A stretch of 64,000 nt of DNA from Bryum argenteum (GCA_037043015.1 CM073322.1:598101-662100), one strand, 5' to 3'. Counted from the stretch's first letter, positions 10,406-22,500 are shown. Made by a program: numbers and translations. Notes: generated by a model not told the origin, from the sequence alone.

Positions 10406-12628
10406 CGTGAAAACTTCCACGGTCGTCTTAGCCAACTCCAGGGGTGCCACTTTTCTGACTACTAGTACTCCTCGCCTACCAGTACAATTGCACAGCCGCG
10501 CAAGCTTCAATGTTTGATGTCAACCAGCCCATTTGAAACCCTGACAAGTTCACAACCACATCGTCATTTTAGCTGCTTCGGCAGTGGAACAAAGCGTAGG
10601 GTTCGTTGATCCCGATTTCTACACGTACACTCCCCGGCCGTAGCTCAAAGTCTAATCTTGCACCTACGAAATCAGCAATGCTTCGGCTCGAAACTATGAG
10701 TGGACAGAACTAGCTCCCAATCTAACCATCCACTCCCCTCTACTCCGACCTCGGAACTTTTCAAAGCAATCTCTTTCTAATGAGCTCCTCTACCATGTCT
10801 TGCACCTGGAACTCGGGGCGACAGTCTGAGATCACGGCTCCCTAACCTAAGTTGCCTAATCTGTCAGAATCTGGCTGCTACTCACAATCAATGACTAGAT
10901 CAAGTTCTTGTCGGAAATCTAGCGATAAGTTGATGCAAAGTGTAAGCCCAGATGGCGCTGTCACCTGTTCCATTTCCGGGCCGTCGTGTTCGCGAATCTG
11001 ACAGAAAAGAGCTCCGTTGTTGCAGCTACGCACATTCACAAGAAGAAGGAAGCTCTGCCTCTACCTGAGCCTAAGAGTGCCAAATCTAAGGTAGATACAT
11101 GAGCTCGGAAATCTTGCGAGAGTACCTGAACCTGAAGAGCGCGAACCCGATTGTCTGTCCGGGCGATCTTCGGACGACCTCTCGCTCAAACAAAAATTGC
11201 GGTGAGGGAGCCCTTCTGCTTTACTCTGGCTGGAACAGCCTGGAGAGACTCTAGAGCCACTTGCCCCGGCCGACCTTCGGACGGACCCGATCTCAGCTTG
11301 CAACTCGCGGTCGTTGGCCAGGTTCACCGAGACACCAAGTCCTCTTCCCGCTTATCTCGAGAAAATAGAACGAAAGTGTATTGTACTGAAAAACCATAAA
11401 CGATTATTGGAGAACTAGCTTATTTTAATAATTTTTTGTGGTAATTGTCCTTTAAATAATATTTCCCACGTTAAAAGTGATAATACCTTAGAGAAGATCC
11501 AAATGTACATTATCTTATTTATAACATAAAAATCTTCATAATGAAAAGTTGTGTACATGAACACAATTGATTATAATTGAAAGTGAAGAAAATTTCAAAA
11601 ATTAAACAACGTCATTAGACCAAAAGTGAGAGTCAACATTATCTTTTACACCAGGTTCTCTTGCACACTATCCTATTCACAACCATGATGATAACATTAT
11701 TTGGTAGTGTAGTCGATTACAATTGAACAAAGGGAAATATCAATGAATTTCATCTGTATTGGTAAAGACCACTTACAAAGTGGTGCAGTAATACTATGGA
11801 GACAAATTTTAAACAAGTAATTTTATATTCACAAAAGTTAGGGATCACCTTTTCTCATATCATGAAAGATAAACATGTTCTTGTGAAATGCAACCTTCAC
11901 AAAAATGCCAATTATTTCAAGCAGTATTTTAAATTGTCATGAAGTGAACCAGAATACTAATATAGTCAAACAAACACTCTATTCACACCATCCTCGAACT
12001 AGGTTAGAGCTGATGATCTTCTTCTACTAACAAACACAACCATCCAAAGAATATTGTACTCCATTTACAGAAGCTTCTTATAGTGAGCTACCGAAAAATA
12101 AAAATAAAAGAAAAAAAAGTATGTTAGAGGTGGTGGCAAGTGATGATGGTAAAGTAGGATTTGTTGAAACCGTGGACGATGATGATATCCGTATGCGGAA
12201 GGGGAAGCTCCGATGACCAAACGTTTTGTTTGCACTTTAGCATGCGGAGGGACGGAAAGTGGGCATGGCGAAAAAAACAATATTGGTTTTTGTTCATATG
12301 GTGGGTTGGTGTCACCCCATGATGATTCCTTGTACTGGGACATTACATTGGGTGCTCGAATATTATTATAGTGCGAGCAAATAATGGATACGGAGGGGGG
12401 GGGGTCCTTTTGTTTGGGCGGTCAAATGCGGGGGTTGCCGTAACATGACTCAGCCCCAATCCAGTGAACGGGAGCGCGCGTCCTTCGATGCGCAGCCCCT
12501 AAGTTATGGGCTCCATCACCATATTCCCTTCACCTGCTTCCGCAATTGCTTTTTGAGAGATATTCGCATCCGTACTGTTTCTAACCATTCTTTACTTGCA
12601 TTGTTTGTTCACTTCCCCGTACTAAGGT
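10406..12628. other. Region upstream of PYL; probable 5' UTR/promoter then intergenic
   Basis: The first 900 bases upstream of the receptor start are clearly richer in GC than the surroundings and probably hold its leader and promoter. I cannot place a transcription start or a leader intron. From about 11400 the sequence becomes AT-rich. Short frames at 11.1-11.4 and 12.1-12.6 kb show no protein similarity. A G-run (10 G) occurs near 12396-12405. Confidence 0.45.
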
Positions 12629-12912
12629 TGAGTGTCCTATAAGCACCAACTTAAGAGATCTGACCTATTTTTAGCACTAGTAAACTCAAAATAAAATTAT
12701 GGCCACATTCGAAATAGGTTTTTGAGGAGGATTGCAAAAATTTGCAACATGTAATTCGCATTTGCGAATTTTATACGAAATTCCAAAGTGCTAAGTAAGG
12801 TTTGAGCCATAAGCGTTATATACAAATAAGGTACATTTGTATTATTTTTCTCAATCTACAAATGAGGTACAACGCCATTTTAGGTCCCCTGGCGCTTTTA
12901 GGTAGTCCAACC
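12629..12912. mobile_element. MITE with (A)GTCCTAAAAGC-type ends, copy 1
   Basis: The left end reads gtcctataagcaccaactta; the right end on the other strand reads ggactacctaaaagcgcc. Nearly the whole 284 bp aligns in inverted orientation with 51511-51788, including ttgcaacatgtaattcgcat and aggtttttgaggaggattgc. Two separate copies with matching ends support a transposon; no superfamily is assigned. Confidence 0.75.
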
Positions 12913-12933
12913 GTACTAGCCTTTTGTTGATTG

Positions 12934-13278
12934 AAGGGAAGAAAGAAGAGAAACTCCAACCTATTCACAGGCCGGCCTGAATAGAGTGTTTGTTCGACCT
13001 ATCCTTGGATGTATGCCCGGAGGTCATTACATTAATGGCGAGACTACTAACCCCTCTCGGGGTGAACACTATGCTAGTTCCTACCTAACCTTAGAGATAC
13101 CTGACATGGTATCCCCCATAGGGCTTTGAGATACCCATACAACATGGTCCAAAAACCCCCTACCATAATTGGGTGGACTAAGGTGGTGAGCACCACGCCA
13201 GCCTGGGGAGTAGAACCCCCGACCTCCTCAGCGGGGGTCATGAGCCCCAACCACCAAGCTAAGGCTTGCGGTGCCTTG
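12934..13278 (-). mobile_element. tRNA-derived SINE, full-length copy
   Basis: Read on the minus strand it starts ggcaccgcaagcc and shows an A-box-like ttagcttggtggttgggg and a B-box-like gggggttctactcc, the two halves of a pol III promoter, about 30 bases apart. The body then matches the 41.7 kb copy, and the element ends in a T-rich tail (gtttctcttctttcttccc). The TTAA element at 13279 abuts its head directly. Confidence 0.75.
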
Positions 13279-13545
13279 TTAACCCCTAACTCTCCTTGTT
13301 GCAAAACGGTCCAAGTCACAGAATTTGACCTTCCTTTAGATCAGCTCAAAAAATCTCAAGCCAAGCATTATTTGAAAGATCCAACCGTAAGATCTCAAAC
13401 TTCACTTGACATTCATCTCACATACCAAATTTGAACCGTTTAGTCTTCCTCATTTGTGAGATTATAATGGTCAAAGTTGGCTGAGTTTTTCTCCTGCGGG
13501 AACCTCCGAAACCCGTTTCGGGTTTTAAGGAGAGTTAGGGGTTAA
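13279..13545. mobile_element. TTAA-flanked MITE, subfamily A
   Basis: TTAA-cccctaactctccttg at the left is mirrored by aaggagagttagggg-TTAA at the right. It is 267 bp and non-coding. The interior is the same as in the 3.3 and 59.1 kb copies (about nine bases in ten alike by eye). It appears inserted at the 5' edge of the SINE at 12934-13278. Confidence 0.85.
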
Positions 13546-13675
13546 TTGAAGGGCTACATGCTTATGAGAAAGAAAGAGAAAATATAAATAAAGAATGATA
13601 ATGTAGGTCACATGTGAACACCTTGTAAGAAGAGTGTCACATTTGCCCCTATTTTTGTGAGCTATGGTCACCAGA

Positions 13676-13760
13676 TTAAGAAGAGAAACTCCAACCTATA
13701 TATTTAGAGGTTGTCGTAAATAGAGTGTTCGTTGGGTGTGTGCTCAGAGGTCCTATGGTC
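13676..13760 (-). repeat. SINE 3' fragment
   Basis: The block aagaagagaaactccaacct, a following aatagagtgtt(t/c)gtt and a later cagaggtc match the tail-proximal part of the SINE at 12.9 kb in the same orientation. The remainder of the SINE is missing. Confidence 0.55.
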
Positions 13761-13803
13761 ACCACTTGTTGCTTGGGATTGGTGACACTAGTGCATATCT
13801 AGT

Positions 13804-14173
13804 TTAACCCTCAAACGCCCTTGGGGTCCGAAACGGGCAGCCCAAAATTGGATCATAGCATCTTTTGGAATTGGGCATCATGAATAGTGCACTTTTTGAA
13901 CTTGGGCATCATGAATGGACCAATCAATGATGAGCTTGCAACCTCCTACAAGGTTATGTACAACCCCAACCTACCTACCACAATCCTTTCAAAGCACAAA
14001 ATCATTCATACAAATTGTGATTTGAATTGTGAAATTTCACTTTTTGAATGCATGAGAAGAAGGTGACCAGTTTGGCATCAAAATATAAGTGAAATGTTGA
14101 GTACAGTGAGGGCTACAGGGAAGATTCTGTTGGAATCATGCCCCTGGGGCTTGCTTGGGCGTTTAAGGGTTAA
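13804..14173. mobile_element. TTAA-flanked MITE, subfamily C
   Basis: The ends are TTAA-ccctcaaacgccc and gggcgtttaaggg-TTAA. The 370-bp body matches the element at 55.5 kb over its whole length, for example gcatcatgaatagtgcac and aggttatgtacaacccca. It holds no coding frame of substance. Confidence 0.85.
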
Positions 14174-15306
14174 GTAAAGGGAACGAGTGAACCTGAAGTG
14201 GCACAAAGAACCCAAGCTTGGGTGGTGTAAAAAGAGATATATGATGATGAGAAAGAAAAACACCACTTTGGAAGGCTTTTCATTAGTTTATAGCATGAAA
14301 AGTGTAGTAAGTGTAATTGCATCATTAGAAAGACTTAATGAAGCAACATTAGTGTTTGATCAACCCAATAAATCAATCTAATAAGATTTTTGAACAATAA
14401 GACTTTTTACTTTTTCTATATCAAAGATACTACCTGTTTCCGTGTAAACCTTGAAGATTTCAAACTATTGCTTAATAAAAAAAAATGCTATTTTTTTCAA
14501 ATTTGATCACCAAGAAGCTCTATCACTAAGCAAAGCACGTCAAAATTGAACTATGAAAAAAATATGAATGCAATTCATTTTCTATTGTTTGACCTTTTAA
14601 AATCTTCTTTTGAAATTGTGAACATGTATATCGTTTGACTCTTTGTAATTTGTAGAATTACATCTCCAGAGGGGTTAGTAGTCCTACACCATTGTTGCTA
14701 TGTCCTATGGTCATATCAAGAACAGGTCAAATGAACATTTTAGTCACACCAACCCCACAAGGGTTTGGTGTTCTTATTTAACTTGTGAAACTCTCCTTAT
14801 TTTACACCCAAAAAAAATAAAAAAATGAAAAATCCTACGATCTTCAAATCATGCCCAAATGAGAGATATATCCTTTCCTAAACCCAAACCCCTTCAAAGA
14901 TCCCTTGAGAAACACAAACAATCAATCCTTCGTCTCCGTCAAAAGCGAAGGAGAATATACACAAGCAAGTGCAGGAAAGCGGCTCAAAAAGCACACATAA
15001 TTTACTGTAAAGTCCGAAATTGGACGGCGACCCTATTTTCAAAAAAATAAAATAATAATATTTGGTTATGATAATGTCTAATAATATCCCCCAGCATGGG
15101 ATGGGCATCTTCCCCCCTTTGGCCGAAAAGGGGCACTGAAATCTACGAAAGGTATAGATCCCAGAGGGGGTGAGGCTTTGACCGGGTTCATAATCCAGCC
15201 CCAGTCGAACTGATGGTCCTTTGAATTCCAAGTCCCACCCATTTGAGCCCCTGCTTCCCCTGTAAATGAGGACCACAACCTTTTGCTTGGCACTGCCCCC
15301 CATGTC
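14174..15306. other. Intergenic; GC-rich patch at its end
   Basis: No gene recognised. From about 15080 the base composition jumps to GC-rich sequence (cccccagcatgggatggg, and so on) that leads into the hairpin element listed next. The open frames on the minus strand here (14.9-15.4 kb) overlap in all three phases, which is a composition effect and not a gene. Confidence 0.4.
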
Positions 15307-15644
15307 TGACATCGTCGCCCCTCGACACTAAGGGCTGGACAGGGGAGGGGTCGCGCCTCCCTGCCCGCCCACAATACCCTGCCCGCATAAAATCATTTGG
15401 GAGTAAATTTGCCCCCTAATTTTTTGTTGTTAATGTTATAATGTCATCATGGGACACTTCCTAGGGTAAATTGGGGTCGCAGATTCCATTTTTAATCTCA
15501 AAATCTGAAAAAAATAAATTGTAGGGCCTCCAAAAATGCAAAAATCATATTTCTACGAATTTCTGCCGGGCAGGGAGTGTGGGTGGGCAGTGGAGGCGCG
15601 ACCCCTCCACTGTCCCGCCCTTAGTGACGAGGATCGTCGCCTTA
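15307..15644. repeat. GC-rich inverted repeat around an AT-rich loop
   Basis: Arm one (about 15311-15374, with cactaagggctggacagg and ggtcgcgcctccctgcccgc) is the complement of arm two (about 15566-15637, with aggcgcgacccctccac and gtcccgcccttagtgacga). The 190-base loop is AT-rich. Part of the loop (ttggggtcgcagattc) recurs inverted near 54770. It is probably a foldback transposon relic of unknown family. Confidence 0.6.
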
Positions 15645-15891
15645 ATTCTCCTCTTTTTCTTTCATTCTTTTCTTTTGCTTGTATTTTAAAGGAGAAAATT
15701 TTATTTTTTTATTTTTTTATTTTTTTGAATGTTGATTACTTCACTTGGAAGTGGCTAAAGGATAATATGGGTCTGTTAGCAACAGTCCCTTTGTCTGTTG
15801 TTGGTGGTCATAAGTTTGTGCCGCACGAGACTCAAGGCGTGAAGTTGGTGGTTTTGTTGCATTAACCTAAAAGAGTAGGTCTTTGTCTTAT

Positions 15892-16464
15892 CAATACACA
15901 AGAGTTGTTAATTAGTGTTACAAATGTTGATTGCGAATGATGATATTAGATGTCATAGGTTACTATAGTGTTATAGTACTAATTGTTAAACTATAGCACT
16001 AGATGTGAGAGTATTAACCCCTAAAGGTTCTTGATGCGAAATTGTTTAAATCATGAAAATAGACTTTACCCTACTTCAGGCCTTAAAACTCTCAATCTAA
16101 GCATTATTTGGAAGATCCAACCGTAGGATCTTAAAGTTAACTTAGCCTTCCACTCACAAGCCAAAATTTAACCGTCGATTCTTCTTCATTTGTGACATTA
16201 TAATGATCAAAGTTGGCTGAATTTTCTCACTGCGGAAATTCCGAAAAGCGATTTCCGCTTTCTTGGACCTCTAGGGTTAAAACTTTCTTGCAAGTGGAAG
16301 AATTTATTGGAAGTGGTGCAATTGGTGGCTTGAAGAAAAGACAGGGGACATTGATTGTAAAAGTGAACACTGGTGTCAAGAGAGTTGAGAAATAGTGTTG
16401 TTTATTAAAAGTTATACATTACGCTAATCTTCACGTAACACTAATTAACAATTCTTTTGTAGTG
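15892..16464. mobile_element. CACTA-like MITE carrying a nested TTAA element
   Basis: The right end on the other strand is CACTACAAAAGAATTG followed by TTAATTAGTGTTAC. The left end is CAATACACAAGAGTTG followed by the same block. The first bases of the right end are the classic CACTA/EnSpm form. The element at 16014-16280 splits it, so without that insert the element would be about 306 bp. Confidence 0.75.
16014..16280. mobile_element. TTAA-flanked MITE, subfamily A2
   Basis: TTAA-cccctaaaggttcttgatg at the left pairs imperfectly with tcttggacctctaggg-TTAA at the right. It is 267 bp, the same length as subfamily A, and carries the shared internal blocks (tccaaccgtaggatctta, tgtgacattataatgatcaa). 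It sits inside the CACTA-like element at 15892-16464 and is therefore younger than that insertion. Confidence 0.75.
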
Positions 16465-16639
16465 AATTGGATTTTGATGTTAGGTAGTGGTTGTTGTTGT
16501 TGTAAGGGTTCGTAACCCACAAAATTACACCTATGGTGGTAGTGAAGGTGGAATAATGACTCTAGGTATATTTATGGACTACATTCGTTGTTGGCAATTG
16601 TGTTAAAAAATGACATTCTTGATGGTGGACTAGAACTTT

Positions 16640-17300
16640 GGAGAGCCATAACTTTGGGTTTTCATTAAAAAAAATCGCTTAGGTTGAATCCCAAATCAAG
16701 CTTAGTTTGTGTCGTGACCGTTTCATAGTTGTTCAGTGAAGTATGTATTAATGGCATGTGTTTTGTTAATGGCAACTCTTGTTATTGGGGTCTCAAACAA
16801 AAAACATGTTTCACTATTGCAAGCTAGATACGTGAAATCAAAGAAGAAGAATGTTTTTTTTCACGAGTATGATAATTTGAAAATGAACAATTTCATTGTT
16901 GGAAGACTTTTGATTCAAAGAAGTTTGGTATTGGATCTGCAATAGTGATTCTTCACTAGAAAAACTGAAAATATATATGGTTTATGCAAAGTTGTATCTT
17001 CTTCATCTATTTGGACTTCAACGGTTACTTTTTGGGATAGAATCAAATTAGGGTCTACTTTTAGTGATAGAAACCTTAGCTGAATTGAAGATGTTTTTGA
17101 AAATAAGGCATGAATTGGAGTGGAAAGGGTCTAGTTTTTAGGTTGTTTTTTCTTCATGAGTTGTTTGACACTTTGTACCATTGCAACATTTTCATTTAAG
17201 CCAATAATTTTTCTCACTAGATTTATTTGATACAAAAGTGTTTTTGAGATGAAAATTATAGATATTCAATTGGTCATTTAAACAACTTCCCTAGTAGAAA
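16640..17300 (+). mobile_element. Diverged relative of TTAA element D
   Basis: Much of the stretch lines up with 49435-50070 in the same orientation, for example ccaaatcaagcttagtttgt, atggcatgtgttttg and ttcatctatttggacttcaa. Identity is only moderate and the ends are not preserved. No coding frame is conserved between the copies. Confidence 0.55.
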
Positions 17301-18165
17301 TTCCACCCTAAAGTGCAAATGATAAAATGTTTGCAATCTTTTCGAGCACTACATTTTACATTTTGATCTAGCAATCAAGATTTGCTCCACATGACTTACA
17401 ATAAGCCTATTATACAATTGTACATCTAAGATTTAATATATAGCTTATGCTCATTTTCATTCATAAAATAAAATTAAATTTGTGAACATGTTTTTGGCCA
17501 AAACCATGCTAAGAAATCCAAAGGTTAACATAGACCATTTGAGACAAGCTTCATCTATCAAGTCAAAACCGCAGTACAACAATTATTTAAAATCTATATT
17601 TCAAATGATCTTCTCTCTTACAAAGCAACATAATCTCAAAAATGTACACCAAGCAATATAAACAATCAACATCAAAGAAACACTTGTCTCATTATCTGCT
17701 CATAAATAAACCCAAAATTTCTTTTTCTTTCTAGACACACTTTTAACAAAATAACAATTTATCCAATCAATGAATTTGATTATGATCTTATCACATTACT
17801 AAGTACCAAACACAAATCAAGATCCTTTTCTCAGCATTACAAAACACACTAATTTAACATTCCACTCACCAAATCAGAACAACTCAAGACATTCAAAGAG
17901 CTTCCCAATGCAAAGTGCAAGCCACCAAAAGTTAAATACCAATAAACCCCAAAAATTGGAGGAGACAAATTCTAGGCTCAAAACAAAGAGCCCCCAATCA
18001 TGTTTCCTTATCAACAAGTAACTTTCAAACCAAGAATCTAAGGTTCCCAAAGATATGGACAGGCAGGCAATGATAGGAACACCTTTGGGATGAAGCCTCC
18101 TTTGGATTTGCACCAGACAGATGTCCTGAAGAGTGTGATCAAAAAACACTCTCCAGTGTCGACAC

Positions 18166-18285
18166 ATGGCTGCCAAGCTCATCGATCGTATCCCGGAGAA
18201 TAAGGATGAGGAGGATGATGATGTTCAGACATTCAAGGCCTTTCGATCGCCCGCCAGCCACCGGATCAATCCACCACCAGACTAA
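18166..18285 (+). CDS. Short open frame, unidentified (39 aa)
   Basis: A small ATG-to-TAA frame reads MAAKLIDRIPENKDEEDDD, then VQTFKAFRSPASHRINPPPD. The composition (acidic stretch, then a Pro-rich C-terminus) is more protein-like than random frames nearby, and the start context acacATGG is good. It could be a microprotein, an upstream frame of an unrecognised transcript, or the last exon of an eroded gene. I recognise no family. It stands alone, with no neighbouring exon that I can join to it. Confidence 0.3.
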   Translation: MAAKLIDRIPENKDEEDDDVQTFKAFRSPASHRINPPPD

Positions 18286-18527
18286 GATACTAGCTACTAG
18301 TTTCAATCGATCTGAAACTAGCTGAAGAAGCTACTACTGTGTAAGTTGCACTTTCTGTAAGTTAGCATGCAGATTTGCTCTAGTCCTCTGCCTTGTAGAC
18401 ACTTACTAACTGCTCCTCCAAACCTCCGGGAGTATTCTGGTTACAACGACACATGTCTGTCTTGACAAAATGCCATTTAAATATCTTGAACGAGGATGGA
18501 TAACAGCAGCATTATTCGATCTTGATT

Positions 18528-18747
18528 GTCAGAGCTCAAAAGGGTTTTGAGCAACATTCGACGTGTAACTGTCGGAGCTCATTTCGTACCTATAACAGTT
18601 CGAAACAACTTCAACATCGTAGACTGTCAGAGCCTCTGAAAGGGTTTGGAGCTCATGAGGTTTGGAACAAATTCCAACATGTGAACTGTTGGGAGCTCTT
18701 TCCGTAGCTTGATGGGGTTCGGAACATATTCACTACATGTTGGAGCT
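18528..18747. repeat. Degenerate tandem array, about 55-60 bp unit
   Basis: Four imperfect units each begin with tgt(c/t)(a/g)gagctc, run through a variant of ggtt(t)gg(a)aca and end in a variant of ttc(c)aacatgtgaac. The copies have drifted substantially from one another. Confidence 0.55.
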
Positions 18748-21489
18748 CGGATGACTATGGAGGTTTGATGATCGCGAAAACTGATGTGAGAAGAGTGTGA
18801 AAGAAGTGCGTTTGTAAGCATCAGCAGATTCGTACTCGTTGAGTGTGAGAGTGAAGTTTTGACCTGAGGCTGTAACCCAATTTACGTACTCTGAAAGTGA
18901 GTGCTGCTTCTGGAACCCTAAATGTTCACGCGCAGCCAAAACGGATTACCTCCTACGAGAGCAGGATCGGAGTCGAGGACTTTTAGTTTAATGGCGAGCG
19001 AGTCCAAGTCTGTAAAACTCAGGAACAGCAACATTTACTCACTACTGGCAGAGTCGAAACTTTTGATCATCGTGTATCAGTAGAAAAACTGTCTCTTATG
19101 ACTAGTCCGAGTTGACTCAAACAATTGTGACTGCTTTGAGTGCTTGTCTTTTGTTCAAGCTTCTGTGTTCTCCTTCATCTCTAGTTATGCCACCAGAGTT
19201 GGACTGTACTCTACTCATGTGGTTGTAGCGGATTCCACTCTCTTCAGGACACTTTTCTATTGGAGGTTGTGAGTTTCACTCTTGAGAATACTCCATCACT
19301 TGCACACATTATTTTGTTAGTGTGGTAAGTTTATGGTATGTCTAGACCAAACTGGTGCTATGTCTGGATCGTTCGGTACATTACTCCCAACACTTGGAAA
19401 TTGGCTTCTACAGATGCCAGTTTGAATGCTGTCAAACATTTCGGAGCTGGCCGTGCTTGGTCCCTCCACTGCCATGAGATGCTGTAGCACTAGTGGAGGA
19501 AATTGTTCCATCTCTTACAGAAGAATGATCTAATCTAAGTTCTATCCGGCTTGAACAGTCAGATCTTTCACATAGTTTTGAGGTGACCAAAAGCATGGGA
19601 TCAAGCTTGACAACTTTGTATAGGTTTGATTGAAGCATGGTATGAGTCAAAAAATGCACCAAGGCTAATTTCATGTGAAAAAGGAGAAGATCTCGTTGAA
19701 GAAACAACCGACAAAGTCCACAATCAGTGATGAACATGAAACCCTAAAATGTCCGAACTTCCTGACGAGCGATAGAATTTTCATCTGTTGAGAACATAAA
19801 CGGAATGTCTGTAAGCAACCAAGAGCGAGTGTTCAAAGCTGCTTGATGGCGCGTCCTCTAGCACAAATGAAATCCTCATTAAACGACAAGCCGCATGCAA
19901 TATTGCTCCACAATCTCCACTCTTCTGAATAAGAATCCAAAAGTGAGGTTTACTCTATTCTGAATATGGAAACAGGACTTTTGAACTGCAGCACCTATAA
20001 AGTGAGGAGGAGCATCCTGAGCAGACGTTTCCATTACATACTACAACGGAATAAGTGACCAGAGTTTTACTTGTCGAGGTCTCCACATTCTACACTATAA
20101 TTCAAACGACGGCTCACCTGGTTGCTGACCAAATTATAATGTCACAGAACTGGTACGGGGATGTCATGAGAATTTGTTAAAACAGTACTTCGGAACAAGA
20201 GTGCACCAGGAAATTGCAGAAACTCCTTGAATTGCGATTCATAAGAAGAAAATTCTCCACTAATTCTTGTCAGACTTGAATAGTTGTAAGTGTACTTAAC
20301 AACTTGCTGAGGATTGTTCGAGTCATCATAGACAAGTCTTAATGAAAATTATTTCTTCCAGTGGATTTGCAGGCTTTAGTTTTTGCTTGTTGACCTCATG
20401 ATATGGACAACATCTTCTTGACCAAGTTCAAAATCATCAAGACCTCAGACGCATTTAAGCTCACCTTCCACAGTACGTCTGCTGTCGAAGAAACCAAATT
20501 ACTGTAGTGCTCAAATCCTAACGTTTCGAAGTAGTTCATACCTACCCACGGTATGTCATTGTGTCCTCGCTCTGTTGTGGAAAAGGTTCCTACATCTGTA
20601 CCTCATCAATCACATTCGATTGGAGCAAAACGGCCACAGAGAGCTGCTCAGACATGCCTGGTTTTGAATTCTTGCTCACAACAAAAATCTGAAATAGGAG
20701 GAAATGCTCTGATCCCCAATTCTGTTAAAATGGCATTATGCCGCTAAAATGGCACACCTAAACTTTCTGAACTGCAGTTCAAAAACCATATGATATAACA
20801 AAATTTGAAGGTGATATCATGGAAAATGAGTGACAATTTATATAAAGGAGTGATATTGTCAAAATAATTGTGATATTACAGAATACACCATTCCATGTGA
20901 GCACATATGTAAGATTTGGTGTGACAAAATGGCACATGGCATAGTGCCATTTTTACGGAATTGAGGTTTCTGAGGTATGAAGAGGTGTGCATTCAAGTAT
21001 TATTCTTTTGTAGGAACTAATGAATTGTGACTGTTTGAAGCTGCTTGTTGTAAAATGAGTAAGCGGTTAGCTAGTCCAAAGTCTCTCACCTCCACTTCAA
21101 TATAGCTCAATTTCTCTAGGAAGGGATGACAAAACGGAGAAACAAGAATATTTGAAGATTTCATGTCATGATGAACTACTCCTTTCCTTCTTTCTCATGC
21201 ACTTTGTTGATTGGTCGCTAATTTAAAGACTTCCTACGGGTCCAGTATACATTTATGACTTCTACCTTGTCATCTTGATACAACCAACTTAAAGAGCACT
21301 TCTCCACATCCTCTCACCATTTATATGATCTTATATGGAGATCTCGTCCAAAAACTTGAGTATTCTTAATGATTAAGCAAGATCATGCACATCCAATCGA
21401 TGGAAGTAAATCATCATGAAGCTAATTTGTGTTCTTTGTATTCAATTACTTATTCAACAATGTATAAATGCATGCAAAACAGTGCACCA

Positions 21490-21800
21490 CTAACCCTTAA
21501 ACATGAGAGTTAGATTTTTCCCTAAAAACACAATTTTGAAAAGTGTCATGGATGAAAATAATCTTGCTTACAATCTTGAAATAGTCTTTTTATAGATCAT
21601 ATGGATCAAATTTTGAGAGTAACAACTTTACCAACAAAAGATATGTTCAAATTGAAATCCAACCCAACAAATACTTTTCAAATTCACCATTGAATGAAAA
21701 AGCTGAAGTTCCTCAAGAAAGATGTATTCTCCAAAAAAGTTCAATGTGGAGATATCATCATCAATTCAATGATATGTTAAATGCAATCAAAAATCTCTTA
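21490..21800 (-). mobile_element. Fragment related to TTAA element D
   Basis: It begins ctaacccttaaacatgag, a decayed form of the D end. The following tttttccctaaaaacacaat, gtcatggatgaaaataat and ttgaaatag...gatcatatgg segments match the reverse complement of the right part of 49369-50331 and the copy at 57.7 kb. The far end was not located. Confidence 0.45.
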
Positions 21801-21919
21801 ACCAGACTAAGGAATCATCTTACTAAAAATTAATAAATGTAAAGTGAATTTGACTTCACACAATTGACTTGCAATCAGAAAGCATGCCCGAGGTCACACC
21901 ATGTTCAATTATCAAGACA

Positions 21920-22500
21920 TCCAACATTCTTGTGTTGAATCTCAAATTAGACACTTTAGACTGAGCTCTGAAAGGCAGCCTGGGAGCATGTGAAGGAAAT
22001 CAGTTGCAATCAGCAAGTTCAACACAGTTGGGAACTTCAATAGTTGCGGAATCTGCAAAACTTGTTGAATCATGGGCACAAGAAAGCAACTTCGAAAGTC
22101 TTCACATCAAACATAATTGTAGTGCACTCCTCTGGTTCATTTCTAACATAAAATATCTTTCGCAAATTTCGCACTTCTACCTCGGGGGTTACACCCTCAA
22201 AGAACTGTAATAAAGCCGCATGCGGAGTGAATTACGAACATGCTGATTGACATAACACACGACCAGCTCTAAATTGCAACTGTGAGGTGCTTCAATCCAT
22301 GCAGGGCATACCATGTACGATTTCAGATCGTTTCCTCAAGGTGTGAGTTCTAATCAAGAGTCGTGCAGCACTGAAGAAATTATCGTACTTTGACGATGGA
22401 AGGAACTCCGACACACAAGCACGCATCAAGTAGTACAATGTACAACAAAATTATGGTTCAAACTCACTTTATAACCATCAAAAATAGGTATAGGAACCGG
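21920..22500 (-). pseudogene. Old relic of an RPS11 3' flank (third copy)
   Basis: This stretch matches 30375-30935, the downstream flank of the minus-strand RPS11 gene, in the same orientation and along its whole length. Landmarks shared are cattcttgtgtt, ccgcatgcggagtg, caatccatgcagggca and agtcgtgcagcactgaagaa. Divergence is clear (roughly one base in five by eye), far more than between the two intact-length genes. The similarity stops before the coding exons would begin, so only 3' flanking DNA of a former minus-strand copy remains. It lies directly upstream of the plus-strand copy. Confidence 0.75.

Larger units (their letters stand above)
17301..21489. other. Long intergenic region, no firm gene
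   Basis: Apart from the short open frame at 18166-18285 and the degenerate tandem array at 18528-18747, nothing is supported. The 18.2-20.8 kb part has a less AT-rich, more mixed composition than its flanks and may be transcribed non-coding DNA or an eroded gene. I found no conserved protein segment in six frames. Confidence 0.4.

Noticed and set aside
13074-13434. Open frames of 80-100 codons on both strands around 13.1-13.4 kb, and their relatives at 41.6-41.95 kb
   Set aside because: They lie in the SINE and the TTAA element and recur only because those repeats recur.
14878-15388. Overlapping minus-strand frames of 66-144 codons
   Set aside because: All three phases are open over a GC-rich inverted-repeat element; none has homology.
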